64,000 bases of DNA from Variovorax brevis (GTDB lineage: Bacteria; Pseudomonadota; Gammaproteobacteria; Burkholderiales; Burkholderiaceae_C): positions 124,001-188,000 of the forward strand of contig NZ_JASZYG010000007.1 of the NCBI RefSeq assembly GCF_030317105.1, read 5' to 3'. Made by a program: the position numbers and the translations under genes. Position 1 is the first letter of the stretch. Each line of letters starts with the position of its first letter. This document shows, piece by piece, positions 1 through 8,180 of the stretch. The notes under the pieces are model-generated. The model was not told the DNA's origin and ran no database searches. It saw only the letters and a program-made list of their open reading frames with translations.

Positions 1-1224
1 TTCAACAAACAGGAACTGGCCGACGAGCTTGAAATTGCGCCCAAGACGATCTCTCGCTGGGAGGACGGCAATTCCATGCCGCGCCGCTATGAACTGGCGC
101 TGCGCGGCCTGCTGGCTGAAATGGGCGAGGTGGCACCGCCAGAACTGCCAACGGGCGAATTCCGCTTCATCGACCTCTTCGCGGGAATCGGGGGCATACG
201 ACGGGCCTTCGAGGACATCGGTGGCGCATGCGTTTTCACCAGCGAATGGGACCGGTACTCCCAGAAGACCTATCGTGAAAATTTCCCCGGCGGCCACGAA
301 CTCAACGGAGACATCACGCAGATCAAGGCCGAGAACGTGCCAGATCATGACGTGCTTCTCGCTGGCTTCCCATGCCAGCCGTTTTCCATCGCTGGAGTCT
401 CCAAGAAGAACGCGCTTGGCCGGGCCCACGGGTTTCACGACGAGACGCAGGGCACGCTGTTCTTTGACGTCGCACGCATCATCGAGGCGAAGCGCCCGAA
501 GGCGTTCCTCCTGGAGAACGTGAAGAACCTTGCTTCCCACGACAAGGGACGCACGTTCGACGTCATCATGCGAACCCTGCGCGAGGAGCTTGGTTATCAC
601 GTCCAATACCGCATCATCGATGGCGCGCACTTCGTGCCGCAGCATCGCGAGCGGATCATCATCGTGGGCTTCCGTGATCCGGTCGAATTCGACTTCGATG
701 CAATAGAGCTGCCGCCCAAGGACCGCCACCGCATGCGGGACATCCTGCACAGGACCGATGGAACGGAACCGTTCCTGCCGTGGGACGCCGACAAGTATTT
801 CGACTTCGGGGCCCGCGCAGTCCAGGGCAAATACACGCTGACCCCCAAGCTATGGGAATACCTTCAGGCCTATGCGGCCAAGCACCGTGCTGCAGGGAAC
901 GGCTTCGGCTTCGGCCTTGTGAAGCCTGACAGCGTTGCCCGTACGCTTTCGGCGCGTTATTACAAGGACGGCTCCGAGATCCTGGTGCATCAGGGCGGCA
1001 GAAAGAATCCCCGACGACTGACGCCCCGGGAATGTGCCCGGCTGATGGGTTTTCCTGACTCGTTCCGGATTCCCGTTTCCGACACGCGTGCCTACGAGCA
1101 GTTCGGAAACTCCGTGGTGGTCGATGTGATGCGGCATGCGGCGCAACTCATGAAGCCCGCGATCATGTCCCCATCGATGAAAAACCCCGCAACGAAGCGG
1201 CGTCGATTGCGCCCTGCCGCCTGA
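1..1224 (+). CDS. dcm: DNA (cytosine-5-)-methyltransferase with N-terminal HTH (5' end outside window)
   Basis: The frame is already open at base 1, so the true start lies outside the window. The first ~35 codons read as an XRE-type helix-turn-helix (KQELADELEIAPKTISRWE), followed by a C5-methyltransferase core: motif I DLFAGIGG, motif IV PCQPFS with the catalytic Cys near base 373, motif VI ENVKN, motif VIII QHRERI, motif IX RLTPRECARLMGFP and motif X QFGNSV. All catalytic motifs are intact. Methyltransferases of the EcoRII/SsoII group carry such an HTH and repress their own promoter, so autoregulation is likely. The neighbours vsr and an MvaI/BcnI-type nuclease suggest the target is CCWGG or a relative; that target is inference. 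Confidence 0.95.
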   Translation, partial: FNKQELADELEIAPKTISRWEDGNSMPRRYELALRGLLAEMGEVAPPELPTGEFRFIDLFAGIGGIRRAFEDIGGACVFTSEWDRYSQKTYRENFPGGHELNGDITQIKAENVPDHDVLLAGFPCQPFSIAGVSKKNALGRAHGFHDETQGTLFFDVARIIEAKRPKAFLLENVKNLASHDKGRTFDVIMRTLREELGYHVQYRIIDGAHFVPQHRERIIIVGFRDPVEFDFDAIELPPKDRHRMRDILHRTDGTEPFLPWDADKYFDFGARAVQGKYTLTPKLWEYLQAYAAKHRAAGNGFGFGLVKPDSVARTLSARYYKDGSEILVHQGGRKNPRRLTPRECARLMGFPDSFRIPVSDTRAYEQFGNSVVVDVMRHAAQLMKPAIMSPSMKNPATKRRRLRPAA

Positions 1225-1234
1225 ATCCCCAACC

Positions 1235-1717
1235 GTGACGGACGTCGTTTCCAGGGAAGTCAGAAGCCGGATGATGTCCGGCATCCGCTCGCGAAACACG
1301 AAGCCGGAGGTCACGCTGCGTAGCGTTCTTCATGCAAGGGGTTTTCGGTTCCGCATCCATCGCAAGGATCTGCCCGGGCGGCCGGATATCGTGCTGCCCA
1401 GATACCGGGCCATCATCCAGGTGCACGGTTGCTTCTGGCACGGACACGGTTGCGAATTCTTCAGGTACCCCGCCACCAATCCCGATTTCTGGCGCGAAAA
1501 GATCGCGCAGAACCGTGCGCGCGACGAGCGTACGACCGAAGCCCTGAAGGTACTCGGCTGGCGAGTGCTCACCGTCTGGGAATGCGCCGTACGCGGATCC
1601 GACCGTGAGACACTCGCCGACGCGGTCACCGGATGGATCGTATCCGGCAAGGCGGGGGGCGAGCTTGGAAAGAATGGCCATGGAGTTGCCCCTGCAGGGG
1701 CTGACGGAGATCCTTGA
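1235..1717 (+). CDS. vsr: Very-short-patch mismatch endonuclease Vsr
   Basis: A 160-residue protein starting with GTG 10 bases after the methyltransferase stop. It carries the Vsr signature almost end to end: RSRMMSGIRSRNTKPE at the N-terminus, the catalytic GRPDIVLP segment, the zinc-binding region HGCFWHGHGC, and GWRVLTVWECA. Vsr nicks 5' of the T in T:G mismatches left when 5-methylcytosine deaminates, protecting the methylated sites made by the partner methyltransferase. E. coli Vsr acts in the CCWGG context, which supports a Dcm-like target here. The last ~25 residues, after the conserved core, overlap the start of the next gene. Family assignment is secure. Confidence 0.96.
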   Translation: MTDVVSREVRSRMMSGIRSRNTKPEVTLRSVLHARGFRFRIHRKDLPGRPDIVLPRYRAIIQVHGCFWHGHGCEFFRYPATNPDFWREKIAQNRARDERTTEALKVLGWRVLTVWECAVRGSDRETLADAVTGWIVSGKAGGELGKNGHGVAPAGADGDP

Positions 1718-3014
1718 AAAGGCGGGGGTTGTCCGGTTGCTGGCCAAGCCTTTGGCGCAGAACGACAACTCGAAGCAGCAGATCTACCTTGGCGGAAGCT
1801 TTGACGTCCTGAATGTGCTTCCGTTCGGACATGTGTCTCCGGACGATCGCGCAAAGGTGCCGACCTTCAAGGCGCCTGTCGATTTCCACTGGCTGACAGA
1901 GACGGGTGAGTTCCAGAAGGCGCCCGGCGCCCAGGTGATCCTTTACCCGCAGTACCCCGAGGTCAGGCTCTCGGGGTTCCTCAAGGGATGCGCTGCGGCC
2001 CCCTCGCAATACATGCGACCCGTTCCAGGGGAATTGCGTGGCGAGAAGAATGCTTGGGATGGCCGTGTCCTGTTCCTGGGGGTGACCAGTGACAACAGGG
2101 TCCTTGCTTTCCTTTCATTGCCCGGTAGCGCAGCCAGCCAGGACTTCGACGCGTTGCGCAAGGGCGGCACCTTGGGCACCGCCGGAATGCTGTACGTATT
2201 GCCACCTCCGGGACCGCTGGCAGGCTCGCCCGAACAATTGCGGGCTGCGCTGCTGGCAGCACTCGCAAGCGTCGCACGACTTGGGTGGACACCATCGGTC
2301 CGGATGTATGGAGATGGAACGACAAGACCCTATGCGGCGACCAATGGCGGCGGTTACACCCTTGAGGCCCTGCTCGGAATCCAGCCGAACGGACGTTCGG
2401 AGCCGGACTATCTCGGCTGGGAGGTCAAGGCGATTGGAAGCGACCGGGTCACGCTCATGACGCCCGAGCCCGATGGCGGCTTCTATGGTGAAAAGGGTGT
2501 GCAGGCATTCCTGCGCAAATACGGACGCGCGCGTGGGGACGATATTTACTTCACGGGCACGCACCGTGTCGGCGTGCCAGGCACCAGCGGCCACACATTG
2601 CAACTTGCGGGCTTCGATTCAGGCAAGCAGAAGATTGAAGACGTCAACGGCGGCATCCTGCTGACGCTCGATGGCAATGTCACGGCGTCTTGGAGCTTCG
2701 CCGCACTGCTTGAGCACTGGGGCCGCAAACACGCACAGGCTGTCTATGTGAAATACGGGGCTCAGCCGGGCACAGCCCCTCAATACAGCTTTGCCGGTCC
2801 TGCAATGCTGGGCACTGGCACGGACTTTGGCATGTTCCTGTCGGCTCTTGCATCAGGGCTGGTCGTATATGACCCTGCACCCAAGATCAAAAGTGCGAAT
2901 GGTCCGAGGCCAACCACCAAGGCACGCAGCCAGTTCAGGATCCGGGTCAACAGTCTGGCGGGCCTTTACCACGCCTTCGACACAGTGGCTCTGCTGACGC
3001 CCACCCCAATTTAG
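1674..3014 (+). CDS. MvaI/BcnI-family type II restriction endonuclease
   Basis: A 446-residue protein. The frame is open from 1605, but ATG 1674 (or 1680) is preferred because it is preceded by a purine-rich site and overlaps vsr by only ~44 bases. The C-terminal half has TLEALLGIQPNGRSEPDY followed by GWEVK, a PD-(D/E)xK-like site of the kind used by the MvaI/BcnI monomeric nickase-like enzymes, and downstream GGFYGEKGVQAFLRKYGR. The N-terminal ~200 residues are an extension that the small MvaI and BcnI prototypes lack and may help DNA recognition. Position after a C5-methyltransferase and vsr fits a restriction enzyme for CCWGG or CCSGG. Assigned from memory of motifs; family fairly sure, specificity inferred. 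Confidence 0.78.
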   Translation: MAMELPLQGLTEILEKAGVVRLLAKPLAQNDNSKQQIYLGGSFDVLNVLPFGHVSPDDRAKVPTFKAPVDFHWLTETGEFQKAPGAQVILYPQYPEVRLSGFLKGCAAAPSQYMRPVPGELRGEKNAWDGRVLFLGVTSDNRVLAFLSLPGSAASQDFDALRKGGTLGTAGMLYVLPPPGPLAGSPEQLRAALLAALASVARLGWTPSVRMYGDGTTRPYAATNGGGYTLEALLGIQPNGRSEPDYLGWEVKAIGSDRVTLMTPEPDGGFYGEKGVQAFLRKYGRARGDDIYFTGTHRVGVPGTSGHTLQLAGFDSGKQKIEDVNGGILLTLDGNVTASWSFAALLEHWGRKHAQAVYVKYGAQPGTAPQYSFAGPAMLGTGTDFGMFLSALASGLVVYDPAPKIKSANGPRPTTKARSQFRIRVNSLAGLYHAFDTVALLTPTPI

Positions 3015-3029
3015 CGCCATGGAGAACGA

Positions 3030-3296
3030 ATGAATACACCTTGGGGCGAGCTTGGAGCCCTCGATTTGAACGACCATGACCTCGCCGCCGAAATTCTCAG
3101 CGCAGACAAGCATCAGTTGATTGAGGGGTTGGTCGTCGAATGTTTATTCGACCAGATTGTGGCGAACGTTCCTGCCGCTGACAGTCAGGATGTCATTGCC
3201 CTTGATGTTGATTCGGTCGTGGTGAACAGCAGACAGGGCGAAAACCACGCGCCGACAAGGCTCTTGAAGCAAAAAAGCCCGCTATCAATTCGATAG
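3030..3296 (+). CDS. Small hypothetical protein at the end of the R-M cassette
   Basis: An 88-residue frame starting 15 bases after the endonuclease stop, with a good GGAG site five bases before the ATG. It is acidic, with no recognisable domain or signal peptide. Its last ~8 codons run into the inverted repeat that terminates the tRNA-Met gene on the other strand, so the natural C-terminus was probably lost where the cassette meets the chromosome. It could be a truncated cassette gene or a chance frame; spacing and ribosome site favour translation. Confidence 0.4.
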   Translation: MNTPWGELGALDLNDHDLAAEILSADKHQLIEGLVVECLFDQIVANVPAADSQDVIALDVDSVVVNSRQGENHAPTRLLKQKSPLSIR

Positions 3297-3304
3297 CGGG
3301 CTTT
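3271..3304 (-). terminator. Intrinsic terminator of tRNA-Met
   Basis: An 11-bp perfect stem (3276-3286 with 3292-3302) around a 5-base loop, with six A on the left that become a U-run on the reverse strand. It lies 12 bases beyond the 3' end of the tRNA gene and is correctly oriented for it. Confidence 0.85.
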
Positions 3305-3316
3305 CCTTGCGATACT

Positions 3317-3393
3317 TGGTGGCTCTTCACGGACTCGAACCGCGGACCTGTGGATTATGATTCCATCGCTCTAACCGACTGAGCTAAAGAGCC
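3317..3393 (-). tRNA. tRNA-Met (anticodon CAT)
   Basis: The reverse strand folds as a full 77-base cloverleaf. It has a 7-bp acceptor stem GGCTCTT/AAGAGCC, D-arm GCTC/GAGC, anticodon loop ATCATAA with anticodon CAT, the TTCGAGT T-loop with stem CGCGG/CCGTG, and an encoded 3' CCA. The first anticodon-stem pair (27-43) is A-C, a mismatch. CAT is read by elongator Met, initiator Met and lysidine-modified Ile tRNAs; the acceptor stem looks like elongator Met, but tRNA-Ile2 is not formally excluded. Its 3' end faces the restriction-modification cassette. Confidence 0.93.
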
Positions 3394-3430
3394 GAGCCTA
3401 AGATTATAGCCCAAGCGCGCGGGGGCTTCA

Positions 3431-4978
3431 TCAAGCGGGCGAAAGTTTCTCCAATTCTTCGCGCACCAGGCGCACGATCAGGCGGTCGAGCGTTTGCACC
3501 GAATAGTTGGACACGTCGTGCACGGTCTCCCGGCCGGGCCCGCTGGCGGGGTTGCTGCCGTCCTTATAGGTCAGGAAGACAAAGCGCCCGCCCGTGTACT
3601 GCGCGATCTGCCGCTGGATGTATTCGCCCTGCTTGTCCAAGCCGCTCGCGCCCACGCTGAACACCTTGATGCCTTTGCCCAAGGCCGCCACCATGTCGTC
3701 GTCGTATTGCGGCCCGCCGTAGTCCAGGTGCGGCGGCGCGTCCGCCAGCAGTACGACCAGACGTGTTGCGCCAGCGCCGCGCCAGCTGATCTTGTGGACG
3801 GTGTCGTGAAACGCCTCGTTCATCGCTTCCGGATAGTCGCCGCCGCCGTCGGCCTGCAGGGCGTTGAGCACGCTCTGGAAGCCGGACAGGTCATTCGTCA
3901 GGTCGTGCCGGCGCAGCAGGAACGCGTCGCCGCGGTCCCGGTAGGCGACCAGCCCGAAGCAGGTGTCAGGCCGGCTCGGCAGCCGCGCGACTTCGTCGGC
4001 GATGGTGCGCAGGGTGGCTTTCAGCTTGCCGATTTCATCGCCCATCGAGCCGGTGGCGTCGACCAGGAACACCAGGTCGAGCTTGGCGCGCGCCGGTGTC
4101 GCACGGGCGTCCAGCGTCAGGTCGACGGCGCTTTTCTGGCCGCGGCGCAGGTAGCTGGTCGCTTGGAGGCCGTTCTTGCGCGCCGCGATTTCATACATCT
4201 GGCTGCCCGAAGGATCGAAGGCGTTCGGGTGCAGCCACACGCGGCCGGCGGTGTCGGTACGTGCCCACATGGCCGCGCCATTGGCGGAGCGGACCGCGAC
4301 TTCGGCGTCAGCCACCGTCGCACCTGCCGCGTTGCGAACCTGAAGAAGATAGCGCTCACTCACGTCACGGTCGCGATGTGCAATGGATGCGGTGCGCTGG
4401 CGGAACTGCAGGTAGGCGGGAAAGTCGCCGTTGTCGTCCACCATGCCGGCGGTGACGGTTTCGCGCCGAGGTGGCTGCACCTGCACGCCCGGCGGCGGCG
4501 CCGAGGATGACTTGGCGACGCTTCCCATTGCCGCTGACGCACTCTCGGCGAGGCGGGACGGAGCCGATGAAGGCGAAGGGGCGAGCGCCGCGGCAGGCGG
4601 TGGCGCAGCAGCAACCGCCACGTCGGCGCGATCCTCGCTGGCCGCCCCGGTCGCCTCCGAAGGCTCGCCCCTCGCCAGTTCGCGCCCGGCACGTCGGCGG
4701 CCGCCGCCCTGTTCGGGCAGGTTCGAGCGGCCGGGAATCTCGACGGTTTGAACCGGCCGCGCGCAGTTCACGGCGGACGGCGCTTCGAAGTTCGGCGCCG
4801 TCTGCATCGCGACCTGCGCCGGCCACGTCACGCTCGTCGGTTCCGGCTGAGGCACGGGCGTTGGCCAGCGCATGCCGTCTGGCACCCGTTCGCTGGCACT
4901 GCACGCGCACATCAACAGCGACATACATAGCAAGGTTGCCAGAGGGTGTCGCAGGGACTGTCTTCGAAGTGTTGTCAT
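3431..4978 (-). CDS. von Willebrand factor A domain lipoprotein
   Basis: A 515-residue protein. The N-terminus is a lipoprotein signal (hydrophobic LATLLCMSLLMCAC, probable lipidated Cys 26). A Pro/Ala/Ser-rich, low-complexity region to ~residue 165 is likely a periplasmic spacer. Residues ~205-290 look like a beta-sandwich. From ~300 there is a vWA domain with MIDAS motif DATGS (D307-S311), a variant of DxSxS, and later LLADAPPH and FSVGASG strands. It is transcribed away from an ECF sigma factor gene, sharing a 134-base divergent promoter region. vWA proteins mediate metal-dependent protein contacts; the partner is unknown. A membrane-anchored function tied to the sigma factor is inferred from position only. 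Confidence 0.85.
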   Translation of the reverse strand: MTTLRRQSLRHPLATLLCMSLLMCACSASERVPDGMRWPTPVPQPEPTSVTWPAQVAMQTAPNFEAPSAVNCARPVQTVEIPGRSNLPEQGGGRRRAGRELARGEPSEATGAASEDRADVAVAAAPPPAAALAPSPSSAPSRLAESASAAMGSVAKSSSAPPPGVQVQPPRRETVTAGMVDDNGDFPAYLQFRQRTASIAHRDRDVSERYLLQVRNAAGATVADAEVAVRSANGAAMWARTDTAGRVWLHPNAFDPSGSQMYEIAARKNGLQATSYLRRGQKSAVDLTLDARATPARAKLDLVFLVDATGSMGDEIGKLKATLRTIADEVARLPSRPDTCFGLVAYRDRGDAFLLRRHDLTNDLSGFQSVLNALQADGGGDYPEAMNEAFHDTVHKISWRGAGATRLVVLLADAPPHLDYGGPQYDDDMVAALGKGIKVFSVGASGLDKQGEYIQRQIAQYTGGRFVFLTYKDGSNPASGPGRETVHDVSNYSVQTLDRLIVRLVREELEKLSPA

Positions 4979-5112
4979 CGGTAGGCTCCGGGTTGTGGAT
5001 GAGCCTGATACGGCCGCGCCGGCGCAAAAGGGTTAGACAAAAGCTTTATTTTTTGGCCGTGCTAACCCCGAACGCCGCCGTCGTGCGTAGAAGGTGAGGT
5101 GAAAATCTGCCG

Positions 5113-5769
5113 ATGCCATCGCCCCGAATCGAGCTCGAATCCCTGCACGAATCCCTTCCGGACCACGAATTGATGTTCGCCTATGCCTCCGGCGACACGG
5201 CCGCTTTCGACGTTCTGTACGGCCGCCACGAAACCGCGCTCTACCGTTTTGTGCGGCGCCTGATGGGCGCGCGCCATGCGCCCGACGTGGATGAGGTGTT
5301 CCAGGAAACCTGGACGCGGATCGTCGCGGCGCGAGAAACCTTTTCGCTCCAGGGCGCAACCTGGCGCACCTGGGCCTTCACGATTGCGCACAACCTGGCC
5401 ATGGACCGGCTGCGCGTCGGCGGGCGCGAGGTGGCTTACCACGCACACGAGGCTGATGTTGACGGCCTGGAATCAGCGATCTTCAGCCGGGACGACGCTG
5501 CCTCGGAGGACGACGCCGCGCATCCCTCGGCGGAAGAGGTCGCCTTCTGGCGCGCCGCGGGTCGCCGCATGCTCGCGTGCCTGGACGAACTGCCCGATGA
5601 GCAGCGCAGCGCCTTCCTGCTGCACAACGAAGATGGTTTCACCATCGAGGCGATGTCCGCGGCGCTGGACGTCAACTTCGAGACCGTGCGCAGCCGCTTG
5701 CGCTATGGCCTGAAGAAACTGCGGGCCTGCATGGAAAGCTATTTGCCTCACCTGGAGGGCCGATCATGA
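5113..5769 (+). CDS. ECF-type RNA polymerase sigma factor
   Basis: A 218-residue sigma-70-family protein of ECF size. Region 2 (about residues 20-95) includes FDVLYGRHETALYRFVRRLMG, DVDEVFQETWTRIV and TWRTWAFTIAHNLAMDRLR. Region 4 (about 150-205) includes LDELPDEQRSAFLLHNEDGF and the recognition-helix segment VNFETVRSRLRYGLKKL. The linker is acidic. The stop overlaps the next start in ATGA, so the two are translationally coupled, the usual layout of a sigma factor and its regulator. It is divergent from the vWA lipoprotein gene, which may be a target. The stimulus is unknown. Confidence 0.92.
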   Translation: MPSPRIELESLHESLPDHELMFAYASGDTAAFDVLYGRHETALYRFVRRLMGARHAPDVDEVFQETWTRIVAARETFSLQGATWRTWAFTIAHNLAMDRLRVGGREVAYHAHEADVDGLESAIFSRDDAASEDDAAHPSAEEVAFWRAAGRRMLACLDELPDEQRSAFLLHNEDGFTIEAMSAALDVNFETVRSRLRYGLKKLRACMESYLPHLEGRS

Positions 5770-7223
5770 GTGGCGTGCATCCGTCGCCCGCCAACGACGA
5801 GTCCGACGAACTTCGCGACCCGGCGCTGCGCAAGGCGCTGGAGAACGCGCCCGATGACAACGCGCTGCCCGACTGGCGCCTGCGACAGGCCATCCTGCAA
5901 CAAGCCCACGATGCCGTGGCAGCGTCCGAGGAGTTGCTGGTGGCCGACCGCCAAGGTTCGTCGTGGTGGTCGCTGGACTTTTGGCTGCGCAAGCTCACCA
6001 GCCGTTCGGCCATGCCGTGGAATGCCGGCTTCGCCACGGTGCTGGTGGCGGTCCTGGCGACGTTGATGTGGCACCGCGAGCCTGTGCCTGACGCGCGTCT
6101 GGAGGAAAAGGCGAGCGAGTCGGTGAGAGCGGAAATGGCGGGCAAGGTGGCGTCAGAGCCTTCCCGAGATTCCGTGCCGTCCGGGCAAGTCGCTCCGGCT
6201 GCGCCACCTGCGACTGCCGGAGCGCCAGTGTCGGCGTCGCCGCAGTTGAACCGGCAGGCCGCCGCACCTGCGCCCGCTGTGCCAGCCGTGCCGCCTGAGC
6301 CACCGCCGACGCCCGTGGCGGAGCCTCGTGTGGCTTCAGCGCCTGTGCCGGCGGCGCCTTCGGCAGCGGCAGTGTCACCGCCGGCGCCACCTTCGGCAGC
6401 GTCACCGTCGGCGCCAAAGGGTGCGACTTCGACACCGCCCGTGGCGCCGTCCGTCGCCCCATTCGCAGCGCCGTCCGTCGCGCCGCCCGGATCTCCGCCC
6501 GCGGACATGCGGGCCGCGCCAAGCGCAGAGACCGAGCTTCAGAAATCCCGCTCCGCGCTGCAGGGCGCTGGTGCGCCTGCACAGCCCGCTGCCGATGCCG
6601 CTGCATCGGCAGCCAATGCGAAAGCGGCTGCGGAATCCCCGGCCCGCAGCCGCGGCGCCGAATCCGCCGCCAAGGCGCCCGCGCCGGCGGAGTCCGCCGC
6701 GGGTGCACCTGCTCCGGCTGCAGCGGCAGCAGCGCCTGGAGCGCTTGGAGCGCCGTCAGCCAAAACTCGAACCGACGCGACGCCACCACCGAGTTTTGCA
6801 TCGCTCTCGCAATGGACGGAGATGCGCATTGCCAACATCAACGGCGATGTCCGCGTGCTGTCGCGCGCCGAAGGGGGCGAGCTGAATCTTCTGCTCACGT
6901 CGGCGGCCATCATGGCCGTCGGACCGCAGCCGCTCAAGGCGCTGCCGGAGTGGCGCGTGGCGCTGGAAAGAAAGGGAGGCGTGCTGGCCGTGCTGGAACT
7001 CGCGCGCAACCAGGTGCGCTGGACCGAGGGCGGCGGCCCGCCTGCGACCGGCGTCCCGCCGCCTGGCTCGCTCGATGCACTGCGCGCCGCCTTGGCCGAA
7101 GCCGTCAAGGCGCCAGCCAAGGCGCCGGCGGCGCAGGTGCGCAGGCAACAGCGGCGTGACCCCGCAGAAGCCGCGCCGGCCGAAGCGCCGCCCGAGCCGG
7201 CTGCTCCCGCCAACAAGGAATAG
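5766..7223 (+). CDS. Pro/Ala-rich single-pass membrane protein, candidate anti-sigma factor
   Basis: A 485-residue protein whose start overlaps the sigma-factor stop by four bases (ATGA). The ~82-residue N-terminus is soluble and begins with a DPALRKALENAPDD-type segment. One membrane helix follows at about 85-102 (NAGFATVLVAVLATLMW). Then comes a ~240-residue Ala/Pro/Ser low-complexity stretch and a C-terminal folded portion (~345-430: WTEMRIANINGDVRVLSRAEG and WRVALERKGG). Topology and coupling are those of a transmembrane anti-sigma factor, but no zinc-binding HxxxCxxC motif is seen, so the role is inferred from context. The low-complexity part may span the periplasm. Confidence 0.75.
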   Translation: MSGVHPSPANDESDELRDPALRKALENAPDDNALPDWRLRQAILQQAHDAVAASEELLVADRQGSSWWSLDFWLRKLTSRSAMPWNAGFATVLVAVLATLMWHREPVPDARLEEKASESVRAEMAGKVASEPSRDSVPSGQVAPAAPPATAGAPVSASPQLNRQAAAPAPAVPAVPPEPPPTPVAEPRVASAPVPAAPSAAAVSPPAPPSAASPSAPKGATSTPPVAPSVAPFAAPSVAPPGSPPADMRAAPSAETELQKSRSALQGAGAPAQPAADAAASAANAKAAAESPARSRGAESAAKAPAPAESAAGAPAPAAAAAAPGALGAPSAKTRTDATPPPSFASLSQWTEMRIANINGDVRVLSRAEGGELNLLLTSAAIMAVGPQPLKALPEWRVALERKGGVLAVLELARNQVRWTEGGGPPATGVPPPGSLDALRAALAEAVKAPAKAPAAQVRRQQRRDPAEAAPAEAPPEPAAPANKE

Positions 7224-7234
7224 CTGCCGACTCT

Positions 7235-7305
7235 GGCAAGCGGCAAGCGGCAAGCGGCAAGCACGCGACACGCAAGCGGCAGACGGCAGACGGCAGACGG
7301 CAAGC
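7235..7305. repeat. Heptanucleotide tandem repeat
   Basis: Four exact GGCAAGC units at 7235-7262, an 8-base interruption, then CGCAAGC, three GGCAGAC and a final GGCAAGC to 7305. It fills most of the 161-base spacer between two convergent genes; the rest (7306-7384) is degenerate GCAGCCAAG-like sequence. No coding role. It looks like replication slippage and may vary in copy number between strains. Confidence 0.8.
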
Positions 7306-7384
7306 ATGTAGCAGTCAAGCCGCAGCCCAACCGCGGCCAACCCGCAGCCAAGCTGCAGCCAAGCAGCGCCCTTGCCGCCTGGCC

Positions 7385-8164
7385 CTACTGATTCTTGAAA
7401 TCCGGCGCGCGCTTGTTGAGGAAGGCGTCCATGCCTTCCTTCTGATCCTGCGTCGCGAAAAGAGAGTGGAACAACCGCCGCTCGAACATCACGCCGTCCG
7501 ACAGGCCGGATTCGAAAGCGCGGTTGATCGATTCCTTGGCCGCCATTACCGACATCGGCGAGAAGCCGGCAATGATGAGCGCGGCGCCGAGCGCCTCGTC
7601 CGCGAGCTTTTCGTAAGGCACGACGCGGCTCACCAGTCCGGCGCGCTCGGCTTCCTGCGCGTCCATCATGCGGGCGGTGAGCGCCATGTCCATTGCCTTG
7701 CTCTTGCCGACCGCGCGCGGCAGGCGCTGCGTGCCGCCGGCGCCGGGAATCACGCCGATCTTGATTTCGGGCTGGGCGAACTTCGCGGTGTCCGCCGCGA
7801 TGATGAAGTCGCACATCATCGCCAGCTCGCAGCCGCCGCCCAGCGCAAAGCCCGCCACGGCCGCGATCACCGGCTTGCGGATCGAGCGGATGGTTTCCCA
7901 GTTGCGGGTGATGTAGTCGCCCTTGTAGACGTCCTGGAAGCTGTACTTGGCCATGGCCGCGATGTCGGCGCCGGCCGCAAAGGCGCGCTCGCTGCCCGTG
8001 AGGATGATGCAGCCGATGGCCTCGTCCGCATCGAAGGCCTTCAGCGCCTGGCCCAGCTCCGTCATGAGCGTGTCGTTGAGGGCGTTCAGGGCCTTGGGCC
8101 GGTTGAGCGTGATGATGCCGACCTTGCCGGCTTCAATGCGCACTTCAATGGTCTCGTAAGTCAT
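7385..8164 (-). CDS. Enoyl-CoA hydratase (crotonase family)
   Basis: A 259-residue protein of normal crotonase length. The start is ATG 8164, with AGGAGA just upstream, rather than an upstream codon inside the M61 gene. It has FAAGADIAAMA (CoA-binding/oxyanion-hole strand), GFALGGGCELAMMCD (first catalytic Glu) and QPEIKIGVIPGAGGTQRLPRAVG (second catalytic Glu region). Both acidic residues of true hydratases are present. It hydrates trans-2-enoyl-CoA in fatty-acid or phenylacetate-type beta-oxidation. It is the last gene of a reverse-strand run (hydroxylase, dsbC, M61 peptidase, this gene), 16 bases behind the peptidase stop. Exact substrate not predictable. Confidence 0.93.
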   Translation of the reverse strand: MTYETIEVRIEAGKVGIITLNRPKALNALNDTLMTELGQALKAFDADEAIGCIILTGSERAFAAGADIAAMAKYSFQDVYKGDYITRNWETIRSIRKPVIAAVAGFALGGGCELAMMCDFIIAADTAKFAQPEIKIGVIPGAGGTQRLPRAVGKSKAMDMALTARMMDAQEAERAGLVSRVVPYEKLADEALGAALIIAGFSPMSVMAAKESINRAFESGLSDGVMFERRLFHSLFATQDQKEGMDAFLNKRAPDFKNQ

Positions 8165-8180
8165 GGTCGTCTCCTGGAGT

